Shown piece after piece: positions 1 through 7,260 of a DNA stretch of 13,012 nt (positions are counted from its first letter, which is position 1; each line of letters opens with the position of its first letter). Source of the stretch: Acidobacteriota bacterium (GTDB lineage Bacteria > Acidobacteriota > Polarisedimenticolia > Gp22-AA2). A model generated the notes under the pieces. The model was not told where the DNA came from and did no database searches. It saw nothing but the letters and a program-made list of their open reading frames with translations. The translations under genes and the position numbers were made by a program. The stretch spans positions 1 through 13,012 of the forward strand of contig JACOUZ010000134.1 in the NCBI GenBank assembly GCA_016177515.1. Direction: 5' to 3'.

Positions 1-1491
1 CACCTGCTCGACGCCCAGGGGCTCGAGCCGCAGGACGCGCAGGTGCGGGGCGCCGGCGTGCCGTTCGAGGAGCCGGCCGATCGGAGCGGAGCGCCCCTCT
101 TCGTCCCGCAGGCTGCCGATGCAAAGCCAGGGGCCCGCGCCGGGCCGGCGCAACATGAGGTCGAGGAGGTCGACGCCCGGGGCGTCGCTCCAGTGGAGAT
201 CCTCGAGAAACACGACGCCATTCGATCCCTCCGCAAGGTGCGCCAGCAGATCGGCCACGCCGGTGATGAACTCCTGTTTCCCCGCCCGCTCGGAGGCCGG
301 GGCGGCGCCCCGCTCGGACGGCGCGAGCTGGTCCAGGATGGGGCGCAGGGCAGGGGGCAGCGGCGACGGCCGCGGGAGCTGGCGCAGGATCTCCACGAAC
401 GGCTGGAACGGCACTCCGCCGTCCTCGTAGCAGCGGCCGGTGAGGTTGCGGACGCCGGCGAGCTGGAGACGGTGCTTCAGCTCGCGCAGCAGGCGGCTCT
501 TGCCGATGCCCGCGGGGCCGCTCAGCAGGACCAGCCGCGGCTGGCGCGCCGCGGGGGCGGCGGCAAGCGCGTGCGTCGTCGCCAGGTCGAGCAGCGACTC
601 GAGCTCCGCGTCGCGCCCGACGAACCGTCCGGAGGTGACGAAGCTGGCGTACGTTTCGGGCGTGTCCAGGCTCAGCGGCGTCGCGGCGCTCCGGTTCAGG
701 AGATCGAGGGCCGCGGCGGCGTTCGCCGGGCGTGAGGCAGGTGCCGGCGCGAGCAACGCCATGACGAAGGCCGCGTGTCTTTCCGGAATCGCCGGGTCGA
801 TCTCCCGCGGCGGCCGGACCTGGCCCCTCAGGATCGAGGTGACGACCTGTCCCGCCTCGTCGCCGGCGTGGGGCAGGCTGCCCGTGAGAACCTCGTACAG
901 AATCACGCCGAGCGAGTAAAGGTCCGAGCGGGCGTCCGCGGCCTCTCCCCTGAGGCGCTCGGGGGCGATGTAGTGAATCGTGCCGCTGAGGCCGTACTGG
1001 GCCGACTCGGCCTGGGCGCTGGCCAGGCCGAAGTCGAGGAGCTTCACCTGGAACGGGGAGTGCACCATGATGTTCTGCGGCTTGATGTCGTTGTGCGAGA
1101 GCCCCCGCGCATGGATGTAGTCGAGCGCCCGCAGGCACTGCACCGCCAGGCTGTCGAACCGCTCCCTCAGGCCGGCACGGGGGAGCCGCGCCAAGTCGTC
1201 CCCCTCCACGTATTCCATGGTCAGGAAGTGGCGGCCGTCGGGGTCGACCGTGCCGAAGTCGTATACTTCCGCGAGATTCGGATGGCGCAGGCGCGCCATG
1301 GAGCGGAACTCGTCCTTGAATCGCTCGATCGCCTCGCTGTCGATCCTCTCCGGCTTGAGGAACTTGAGGGCGATCGGCCGGCCCGTCAGGAGGGTGTCCC
1401 GCACCAGGCAGACGGTGCCCATGCCTCCTTCTCCAAGCGGGCGGACGACGTCGTAACGCTGGTTGATGCGCTGCTCAGGATTCTGGGGCAT
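1..1491 (-). CDS. Ser/Thr protein kinase fused to AAA ATPase (C-terminus cut by window edge)
   Basis: I translated this from the minus strand: 497 codons are open from an ATG at 1491 to the window edge, so the C-terminus is missing. Residues 13-265 are a Hanks-type kinase: glycine loop GEGGMG at 20-25, ATP-binding Lys43 in IALK, catalytic Asp135 followed by IKPQN, DFG at 153-155 and APE at 176-178. Residues 288 onward are an AAA/AAA_16-type NTPase with Walker A GPAGIGKS at 325-332 and a Walker B-like FLEDLHW near 430. This architecture is known from large bacterial kinases whose missing C-terminus usually carries TPRs and sometimes GAF, histidine-kinase or LuxR modules. It is probably a cytosolic signalling ATPase. 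The kinase has HND where HRD is usual, so it is a non-RD kinase. No clear Shine-Dalgarno precedes the ATG, so the exact start is uncertain; the family call is not. Confidence 0.93.
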   Translation of the reverse strand, partial: MPQNPEQRINQRYDVVRPLGEGGMGTVCLVRDTLLTGRPIALKFLKPERIDSEAIERFKDEFRSMARLRHPNLAEVYDFGTVDPDGRHFLTMEYVEGDDLARLPRAGLRERFDSLAVQCLRALDYIHARGLSHNDIKPQNIMVHSPFQVKLLDFGLASAQAESAQYGLSGTIHYIAPERLRGEAADARSDLYSLGVILYEVLTGSLPHAGDEAGQVVTSILRGQVRPPREIDPAIPERHAAFVMALLAPAPASRPANAAAALDLLNRSAATPLSLDTPETYASFVTSGRFVGRDAELESLLDLATTHALAAAPAARQPRLVLLSGPAGIGKSRLLRELKHRLQLAGVRNLTGRCYEDGGVPFQPFVEILRQLPRPSPLPPALRPILDQLAPSERGAAPASERAGKQEFITGVADLLAHLAEGSNGVVFLEDLHWSDAPGVDLLDLMLRRPGAGPWLCIGSLRDEEGRSAPIGRLLERHAGAPHLRVLRLEPLGVEQV

Positions 1492-1606
1492 GGGGGCAGC
1501 TTCGCTGGATCATCGCGATCGGGGCCGTCCTCCTCATGCCCGAGGAAAGCAGGGTCCCAATTGTGAGCGCGAAACGGCGGCCGAGCCCCCCGGGGCCAAT
1601 GGCGGG

Positions 1607-1635
1607 AAAATACTACTAATCCGTTGATGGCGCAA
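1607..1635 (-). promoter_or_regulatory. Possible sigma70-type promoter for the kinase gene
   Basis: On the minus strand TTGCGC (1635-1630) is separated by 17 bases from TATTTT (1612-1607), in an AT-richer patch of an otherwise very GC-rich spacer. The -35 matches consensus only in TTG and the -10 matches at four of six positions. Transcription would start near 1600, leaving a leader of about 109 nt before the kinase ATG. The -35 lies inside the left arm of the inverted repeat at 1625-1690. This call rests on inspection only. Confidence 0.3.
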
Positions 1636-1690
1636 AGGTTTTTCTGCCTGGTGTCTGCGTGGCGGGGGCGTCAGAAAACCAACGCCATCA
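1625..1690. repeat. Two-part imperfect inverted repeat between signalling genes
   Basis: TGATGGCG (1625-1632) pairs perfectly with CGCCATCA (1683-1690). Nested inside, GGTTTTTCTG (1637-1646) pairs with CAGAAAACC (1672-1680) with one bulged T. The unpaired centre is 25 nt. In RNA from the upstream minus-strand gene the structure would begin 13 nt after the stop codon, so it could be a 3' stabilising hairpin or terminator-like element. There is no following U-run and the stem is not especially GC-rich, so it is not a standard intrinsic terminator. It also overlaps the possible kinase promoter, which would allow an operator role. Confidence 0.6.
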
Positions 1691-1703
1691 GCCCACCGGG
1701 ACG

Positions 1704-3383
1704 TCAATTCACCGGGGTGTTGCGGCGGCCGGTGAAGCGCTGATACCCGGCCTCGTCCGGCTGGCCCTTGCGGCGGGCGGTCTTGGCGTCGTACATGCGG
1801 GCGTCGGCGACTGCGATCAGGGCGTCCAGGGTCTTGCCGTCCTCGGGGAAGGAGGCCGTGCCCATGCTGACTGACAGTTGCGCCGGCTTGCCGCCGTGCA
1901 CGACGAACTTGTGGCTCTCGATCGCCTCCTGGATGCGGGCCCGCAGGCGCGCGACTTCCTGCTTGCCAACGCCCGGGAGCGTCACGATGAACTCGTCGGC
2001 GGCGTAACGCACGCAGGTGTCGCAGCCGCGCAGCTGCCGGCGGATGGCGCGCGCCAGCTGGCGCAGGATCCGATCGCCGGCGGCGTGCCCGTGCCGGTCG
2101 TTCACCTCGTTGAAGCTGTCGACGTCCAGCTCGATGATGCTGAGCGGCACCTGCTGGCGCATGGCGCGGGCGATCTCCTCCTCGAAGCTGACGAACAGGT
2201 ACCGGGCGTTCGGCAGCCGGGTCAGCGGGTCGACCAGGGCGCTGCCCTCCCGGGCGCCGAACTGCAGGGCGTTCTTCACGGCGGTCGCCACGTGCTTGGC
2301 GACGATCGAGATGACCCGCAGGTTGTCGTCTTCGTAGGGCCGCTCGCGGACATCGTAGAGGGCCAGGACTCCCAGGAGCGCGTCGCCGTCGACCAGCGGG
2401 GCGACGATGGAGCTCTCCAGGTTCTCGAGCCCCTTCTCCGACACCAGGTCTTCGAGGTCGGATCGGCCTCCCTCCCGCAGGACCGGGTCCTTGTGGGCGA
2501 CGCCGTGGATCGGCATGAGGTGGACGGCGGCCCAGCCGCTCATTCTCGATCCCAGCCGCAGGGTGTGCCGGGCGAGCCGGGGCGACTGGACGCCGTGCAC
2601 GGAGCGCGCCGACAAGACCTTGCGCTCCGGGTCGTGGAGATAGAGGACCAGGCAGCGATAGTGCAGGAGATGCGCGATCTTGCCGGCGATGAACCCCATC
2701 GCCTCGTCGAGATGCAGGCTGCGGGCGGTGCTCTGGGCGATCTCATACAGCGCCAGAAGCTCGGTCTGGGCCGAGTAGATCCGCTCCAGGATCGACTCGC
2801 GGAGCAGGTTGACGTCGCGCGTCAGGGGGTCGCCCCCCTTCGACAGCCTTCTCTTGTCAGGGGCGCTCGCGGTCTCCTGCGACCGGTTGATCTCGTCGGC
2901 CAGGGCGTGCAGTCGATCGAGATGGGCGACCAGGACGTCCACCACGGCGGGGTCGAACGAGGTCCCGGCTTCGCCGCGCACATACTTCAGCGCCTCCTCG
3001 CGGCTCAGCGGCTTGCGGTAGGGCCGGTCGGACGTCAGCGCGTCGTAGCAGTCGGCCACGGAGAGGATGCGCGCGGTGATTGGGATTTCCTCTCCCTTGA
3101 GCCGGTCGGGGTAGCCGGTGCCGTCCCACTTCTCGTGGTGCGAGCGCACCACCTCGGTCAGGGGGAAGGGGAAGTTGATGGTTTCGAGGATCTCCACGCC
3201 GATCTTCGGATGGATGCGCATCTTCTCGGTCTCCTCGGGCGTCAGCGGGCCCGGCTTGCAGAGGATGTGCTCGGGCACGGCGAGCTTGCCGACGTCATGC
3301 AGGAGAGAGCCGGCCTTGAGGGCCTCGAGCTCGGCATCGGAGATCTCCAGGATCCTGCCGAGCTCGACCGCGTACGCCTGCAC
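1704..3383 (-). CDS. HD-GYP, GAF and degenerate GGDEF domain protein (downstream piece)
   Basis: This 559-residue open frame begins at GTG 3383 and is the C-terminal piece of the split gene. HD-GYP domains hydrolyse cyclic di-GMP. The motifs seen are HD at 29-30 (LLHDVGK), H58, HH at 82-83, the GYP signature at 90-92 and D111 in VADCYD. A GAF sensor domain follows at about 205-355. A GGDEF-type domain at about 380-540 has AADEF (461-465) in place of GGDEF, but keeps an RxxD inhibitory-site pattern, RGCD, at 452-455, five residues upstream. Cyclase activity is therefore doubtful, while c-di-GMP binding is possible. The GTG start is only the first available initiator after the stop. It lies inside the conserved HD-GYP entry helix and leaves out the first conserved His (in TQRHIRRV), so a product starting here may lack a metal ligand. 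Family call firm; start weak. Confidence 0.85.
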   Translation of the reverse strand: MQAYAVELGRILEISDAELEALKAGSLLHDVGKLAVPEHILCKPGPLTPEETEKMRIHPKIGVEILETINFPFPLTEVVRSHHEKWDGTGYPDRLKGEEIPITARILSVADCYDALTSDRPYRKPLSREEALKYVRGEAGTSFDPAVVDVLVAHLDRLHALADEINRSQETASAPDKRRLSKGGDPLTRDVNLLRESILERIYSAQTELLALYEIAQSTARSLHLDEAMGFIAGKIAHLLHYRCLVLYLHDPERKVLSARSVHGVQSPRLARHTLRLGSRMSGWAAVHLMPIHGVAHKDPVLREGGRSDLEDLVSEKGLENLESSIVAPLVDGDALLGVLALYDVRERPYEDDNLRVISIVAKHVATAVKNALQFGAREGSALVDPLTRLPNARYLFVSFEEEIARAMRQQVPLSIIELDVDSFNEVNDRHGHAAGDRILRQLARAIRRQLRGCDTCVRYAADEFIVTLPGVGKQEVARLRARIQEAIESHKFVVHGGKPAQLSVSMGTASFPEDGKTLDALIAVADARMYDAKTARRKGQPDEAGYQRFTGRRNTPVN

Positions 3384-3413
3384 GCGCCTGATGTGCCGCT
3401 GCGTCGTGCGGTC

Positions 3414-3416
3414 CTA
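3414..3416 (-). other. Premature in-frame TAG codon
   Basis: The minus-strand codon TAG interrupts the sequence AIDA-stop-DRTTQRH. The frame is open for 274 codons before it and 569 codons after it. TAG also ends the beta-propeller gene at 12863-12865 in this window, so general reassignment of TAG to an amino acid in this organism is unlikely. Confidence 0.85.
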
Positions 3417-4238
3417 GGCGTCGATCGCCAGGGCGAGAGCCTCGATGATGGACAGGTAGAGGTCGGCCACCTGCTTTCCGTGCCGGCGTTCCTCGCGGAC
3501 CCTCTCCGCGTAGAGCTTCAGGGAGAAATACAGGACGTACAGGAGGGGGACCGACAGGCCGAGCGCCAGCAGGCCGAAGTGCTGGATCCCCATGATGAGG
3601 CCCGCGCCCAGGAAGGCGCCCGCCACGTAAGCGGGCCCGGTCCACAGGAAGTTCGTCCGCCAGTTCCTGAGGAACGGGACGTCGTCGGTGAGGCTGACCA
3701 CTCCCGCGACCAGAAGCGAGTTGGCGAGGAAGAACGCTCCCGCTCCCAGCACCACGGCCAGCCACTCGGCTCCCGGGTCGAGCAGCCCCGGGGTGCCACC
3801 CGCGACCCGGAAGACGCCGGCCGCAAGCGCCGCGGATACCGCGAGATCGGCCATGTTGAAGAGGACGCGGTACGCGGGGGGGCGCGGGCCCTTGCGGAAG
3901 AGCGACGCGCTGGCGCCGGCCACGGCCGCCGTGAGCACGGCGGCGGGGGCGCCGAGCAGGATCAAGGCCGCGAAGACGAACACGAAGGCGATCGAGACGT
4001 TGCCCAGGACCGGGAGCGGGATCCTGAACGGTGACGAAAGGATCGCGGCCGCGATCGCCACGACCAGCAGGCCGATCGGGGGGCGGTTTCCCAGGATGAA
4101 GGCGACCGCCACGGCCACCGGGCCGGCGGCGCAGATGGTCAGGACAAAGGCCCGGGCGGCCCGGTTCAGGACACGACTATCTGGGCACAGGTCAAAAGAT
4201 TGAGCCGAAGAAGGCTGGAATCCAGTCCCCGAGGCCAC
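3414..4238 (-). CDS. Multi-pass membrane sensor domain (upstream piece of split HD-GYP gene)
   Basis: This is a 274-residue, mostly hydrophobic protein with about seven or eight membrane segments (roughly residues 30-48, 52-70, 78-98, 100-114, 128-145, 157-180, 198-215 and 219-238), then a charged helical linker rich in Arg and Glu (about 240-260) and the sequence SIIEALALAIDA. That tail is the usual bridge into an HD-GYP domain, which indicates that this is the sensory N-terminus of the gene directly downstream. I do not recognise a named MASE family. Alone it would have no output domain. The start used is GTG 4238; no good Shine-Dalgarno is visible and the first 25 residues are uncertain. 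It is divergent from the phosphodiesterase gene at 4315, with 76 bp between the two starts. Confidence 0.75.
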   Translation of the reverse strand: MASGTGFQPSSAQSFDLCPDSRVLNRAARAFVLTICAAGPVAVAVAFILGNRPPIGLLVVAIAAAILSSPFRIPLPVLGNVSIAFVFVFAALILLGAPAAVLTAAVAGASASLFRKGPRPPAYRVLFNMADLAVSAALAAGVFRVAGGTPGLLDPGAEWLAVVLGAGAFFLANSLLVAGVVSLTDDVPFLRNWRTNFLWTGPAYVAGAFLGAGLIMGIQHFGLLALGLSVPLLYVLYFSLKLYAERVREERRHGKQVADLYLSIIEALALAIDA

Positions 4239-4264
4239 AACGGCCCGCGAGGCGAAAAACGTAA

Positions 4265-4291
4265 TCGAAACCGGATGCTATACTCGAAACC
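4265..4291. promoter_or_regulatory. Two 8-bp direct repeats flanking a promoter (possible operator)
   Basis: TCGAAACC occurs at 4265-4272 and again at 4284-4291, 19 bp apart start to start, close to two helical turns. The second copy shares its first base with the -10 hexamer and ends at the predicted start site; the first lies about 19-26 bases upstream of that site. Same-face spacing across a promoter is typical of a regulator binding as two subunits. No regulator is identified, and chance occurrence of an 8-mer pair is possible. Confidence 0.4.
4276..4284 (+). promoter_or_regulatory. Extended -10 promoter for the SPFH-phosphodiesterase gene
   Basis: TGCTATACT gives the extended -10 TGn followed by TATACT, five of six matches to TATAAT. 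No convincing -35 is found 17 bases upstream (AAAACG at 4256-4261), which is acceptable for an extended -10. The start site would be near 4291, giving a 24-nt leader with Shine-Dalgarno GAGGAAG at 4301-4307, seven bases before the ATG at 4315. Confidence 0.6.
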
Positions 4292-4314
4292 AGCAGCAGC
4301 GAGGAAGTTCAGCG

Positions 4315-7260
4315 ATGGGCACTCATTCGGGCAAAGTGCGGCAGGCGGGCGGCGGCGTGGCGCGCGGGGCGGCGGGGCGCGGGGCGCTGGCGCGCTGGGT
4401 GGCGGCTCTCGCGGTCCTGGCGGTCGCGGCGCTGGCTTGGGCCTCGGTCGTGCGGGTCGGCCCGCGAGAGCGCGTCTTCCGGCGCACCCTGGGCCGCGGG
4501 GCGGCCGAGCGCCTGTCGCCTGGGACGCACGTCGCCGTCCCGCTGCTGCACAAGGTCGAGGGGATCCCCGAGGGGCCGCTGCGCGCTGCCTCGTCGGTCA
4601 AGGTGCGCTCGAGCGAGGGGATCGATCTCGAGATCCCGTTCGAGATCGAGGCGCAGATCGACGACCCCGCCCTCGCGAAGTTCTTCGGCTCGCCGTCGCG
4701 GTCCGGATCTCCCGAGGCGACACTGCGCGCCGCGCCTGCCAGCGGGATCGCCGCCTGGAGCGGACGCGCCTCGGCCGAGGCGCTCGCCCTCCTGGAGGGG
4801 GAGGCGGAGCTGCAAAAGAAGGTCCGGGGAGAGCTCGAATCGCTCGGCTTCACCTCGGTCACGCTGAGGCTCGAAAGGCCCCGCGGCGCGCCGGATGCGA
4901 TGGCCGGCATCACGGCGCGCGCGCTCCGCGACCGGATGGCCGACACGAAGGTCAAGATCGCGATCCTGGGTCTCGACGGGGCCGACTGGGAGATCATCGA
5001 CCCGCTGATCCAGAAAGGGCAGCTCCCGAACCTGGCTCGGCTGAAGGCGCGGGGCGCCTGGGGCAACATCAAGACGATCACGCCGACCCTGTCGCCGCTC
5101 CTGTGGACCACGGTCGCCACCGGCAAGCCCCCCGAGGAACACGGCATCATCGACTTCCTGGTGAAGGACGCGGAGACCGGGCTGGCCGTCCCGGTGTCGA
5201 GCCGCGGGCGAAAGGTGAAGGCGCTCTGGAACATCTTCTCGGATGGCGGGCGCTCGTCGGCCTTCATCGCCTGGTGGGCCACCTGGCCCGCGGAACCGGT
5301 GGCCGGCTGGATGGTCTCCGACCGGGTCGCGTACAGCCTGTTCGGCTTCGTGTCGAACGATCCCGAGCGGCAGGGGACCACCTATCCGGAAACCTACTTC
5401 AACGAGATCCGGCCGAAGCTCGTGAGCGACGACTCGGTCACGCTGGACGAGATCAGGAAGTTCGCGGTGGTCTCCTCCGAGGACTTCGCCGCGCTGCGCC
5501 GGCAGGTGAAGGAAAACCCGAAGGAGGCATACCGCGAGCCGGTCAACCATCTGACCAAGATCCTGGCGAGCGCGCGGTCATACCAGGCGGTCGCGCTCGA
5601 CATCCTGGGGCGCGGCCAGCCGGACCTGTTCTCCGTCTATTACCAGGGGATCGACGAGGTCTGCCATCGGTTCGCGCACTACATGCCGCCCAAGATGGAG
5701 ATGGCCACGGCGGCGGAGTACGCCGCCTACCAGGACACGGTGTTCGCCTACTACCGGTACCAGGACCGCCTGATCGGGGAGGTCCTCGCGAAGCTGTCGC
5801 CGGACACGGTCGTTTTCGTCCTCTCGGACCACGGGTTCCAGAACGGCACCAGCCGTCCGACCAAAGAGCCGCCGTACATCGAGGGGAAGCCGGCCCTCTG
5901 GCACCGGCGCTACGGCGTCCTGCTCGCGGCCGGTCCGTCCATCAGACCGGGGCGGCTCGACACCACGAGCCTGCTCGACGTCGCGCCGACCGTTCTGTAC
6001 CTGGCCGGGATGCCCGTGGCGGATGACATGCAGGGGCGCGTGATCAAGGAGGCGATCGACGAGGCGTTCCCGGCCCGCTTCCTAATCCGCACGTTGCCGT
6101 CCTACGAGGAAGTGGGGCGGAGCCTGGAGCAGATCCGGCCGGTGGCCACCGGAAGCCGCGCGGACGAAGAGATGGTCGCCCGGCTGCGGTCGCTCGGGTA
6201 CATCGGCGGCGGGCAGGGGACCGCGGCCGAGGAATCCGGGGGGGCTTCGAGCGGAGAAGCAGGCGCGGGCGGTGGGGCGGGCGGGGATGCGCTGATCACG
6301 GCGCACCTGAACGAGGCGGGGCTCTACATAAAGAAGAAGGACTACCCCCGGGCGCACGCGGCGGTCGCGGAGGCGCTGAAGGTCGGCCCCGATTTCGTGC
6401 CGGCCCTGCTGCTCACCATCCAGATCGAAGAGGGGCGGAAGCATTTCGACCGCGCCATCGAGGTGGCGCGGCAGATCATCGCCGAGCATCCGGACGACGA
6501 GCGGGAGGTCTACCTCATCCTCGGCCGGCTTTACAAGGACGGCGGACGGACGCGGGAGGGGATCGAAATCTTCCGAAAGGCCGCCCGCGAGCATCCGGAC
6601 GTCCCGGAGATTCAGGCGGCATTGGGCTCGCTCGAGCTGCAGGACGGCCAGACGGCCGCCGCCGAAATGGACCTGCTGGAGGCTCTGCGGCTCAATCCGG
6701 CGCAATCGGAGCCGCTCACCGAGCTGCACACCATCTACCGAAGCTCGCCGCGCATCCTGGCGCTCGAGCCGATCGTCCGCAAGGGCCTGGCGATCAACGG
6801 CAAGTCGGTGGTCCATCTGAACTGGATGGGGCTGATCCACGAGTGGAAAAAGGAGCTGCCGCAGGCGGAGAACGCCTTCAAGAAGGCCATGGAGTATGAC
6901 CCGGACTACGCCGCGACGATGGCCAACCTGGGGGCCCTGTACGGCCGCACCGGACGGCTCGACGAGGCGGTCGAGATCCTGCGGCGCGCCGTGACGAAGG
7001 ACCCCGAGAACGTCGAATCCTGGGTCAACCTGGGGGCGGCGCAGGGCAGGAAAGGACGTTCGCGGGAAGCGATCGAGGCCCTGGAGACGGCGCGCGGCAA
7101 GGGTGTCAGGACGACCACGCTGTTCAATGCCCTGGCGCTGGCCTACCTGCAGGACCGCCAGCCCGACAAGGCGAAGCAGTACCTCAGGGAGTCGCTGGCG
7201 ATTGACCCGGGCCAGAAGGACGCGCAGGACCTTTTGAAGGCGGTGAGCCGGCCGTCGTGA
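4315..7260 (+). CDS. Membrane-anchored SPFH-like / type I phosphodiesterase / TPR fusion protein
   Basis: This 981-residue protein starts at ATG 4315 behind a good Shine-Dalgarno. A basic N-terminus precedes one membrane segment (about 27-45). Residues 46-195 look like an SPFH/band-7 domain: GPRERVFRRTLGR, then LSPGTHVAVPLLHKVEGI, then a beta-rich stretch with FEIEAQIDDP. Residues 214-590 form an alkaline-phosphatase-superfamily phosphodiesterase/phosphotransferase: D221 in LGLDGADW, probable nucleophile S260 in TLSPLLWTT, and ligand candidates D447 and H451 (GIDEVCH), D505-H506 (LSDHGF) and H530. A Gly/Ala/Ser/Glu-rich linker (about 637-658) leads to about eight TPRs (660-975). The catalytic and TPR parts probably lie outside the inner membrane. 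The substrate is unknown; the superfamily includes nucleotide pyrophosphatases and phosphoglycan-modifying enzymes. PDE plus TPR is a recognised combination; the SPFH-like front end is unusual. The 3' end overlaps the convergent gene by 77 bp. Confidence 0.9.
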   Translation: MGTHSGKVRQAGGGVARGAAGRGALARWVAALAVLAVAALAWASVVRVGPRERVFRRTLGRGAAERLSPGTHVAVPLLHKVEGIPEGPLRAASSVKVRSSEGIDLEIPFEIEAQIDDPALAKFFGSPSRSGSPEATLRAAPASGIAAWSGRASAEALALLEGEAELQKKVRGELESLGFTSVTLRLERPRGAPDAMAGITARALRDRMADTKVKIAILGLDGADWEIIDPLIQKGQLPNLARLKARGAWGNIKTITPTLSPLLWTTVATGKPPEEHGIIDFLVKDAETGLAVPVSSRGRKVKALWNIFSDGGRSSAFIAWWATWPAEPVAGWMVSDRVAYSLFGFVSNDPERQGTTYPETYFNEIRPKLVSDDSVTLDEIRKFAVVSSEDFAALRRQVKENPKEAYREPVNHLTKILASARSYQAVALDILGRGQPDLFSVYYQGIDEVCHRFAHYMPPKMEMATAAEYAAYQDTVFAYYRYQDRLIGEVLAKLSPDTVVFVLSDHGFQNGTSRPTKEPPYIEGKPALWHRRYGVLLAAGPSIRPGRLDTTSLLDVAPTVLYLAGMPVADDMQGRVIKEAIDEAFPARFLIRTLPSYEEVGRSLEQIRPVATGSRADEEMVARLRSLGYIGGGQGTAAEESGGASSGEAGAGGGAGGDALITAHLNEAGLYIKKKDYPRAHAAVAEALKVGPDFVPALLLTIQIEEGRKHFDRAIEVARQIIAEHPDDEREVYLILGRLYKDGGRTREGIEIFRKAAREHPDVPEIQAALGSLELQDGQTAAAEMDLLEALRLNPAQSEPLTELHTIYRSSPRILALEPIVRKGLAINGKSVVHLNWMGLIHEWKKELPQAENAFKKAMEYDPDYAATMANLGALYGRTGRLDEAVEILRRAVTKDPENVESWVNLGAAQGRKGRSREAIEALETARGKGVRTTTLFNALALAYLQDRQPDKAKQYLRESLAIDPGQKDAQDLLKAVSRPS

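Larger units (their letters stand above)
1704..4238 (-). pseudogene. Single membrane HD-GYP/GAF/GGDEF gene split by an in-frame TAG
   Basis: The open frames at 4238-3414 and 3383-1704 are in the same reading frame, and the ten codons between them read DRTTQRHIRR, the normal entry to an HD-GYP domain. Only one codon, TAG at 3416-3414, separates them. Without it the product would be 844 residues: membrane sensor (about 30-240), HD-GYP (about 270-440), GAF (about 490-640), GGDEF-like (about 665-840). Lys (AAG) is a likely ancestral codon because homologues commonly read AIDAKD here, so one A-to-T change would suffice. No frameshift or other damage is seen, so the lesion is recent, a sequencing error, or tolerated as two separate polypeptides. 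Confidence 0.7.

Noticed and set aside
3414..3416. TAG as a recoded amber (for example pyrrolysine) codon
   Set aside because: TAG ends another gene in this window, and HD-GYP proteins have no known need for a recoded residue here; mutation or base error is simpler.
1878..4034. 718-codon plus-strand open frame opposite the HD-GYP gene
   Set aside because: Low-complexity antisense translation with no domains; the minus strand carries unmistakable HD-GYP and GGDEF motifs. Such frames are common where GC is this high.
4200..6026. 608-codon plus-strand open frame overlapping the phosphodiesterase gene
   Set aside because: Arg/Gly-rich shadow frame of the 981-residue protein, which has a promoter, Shine-Dalgarno and catalytic motifs.
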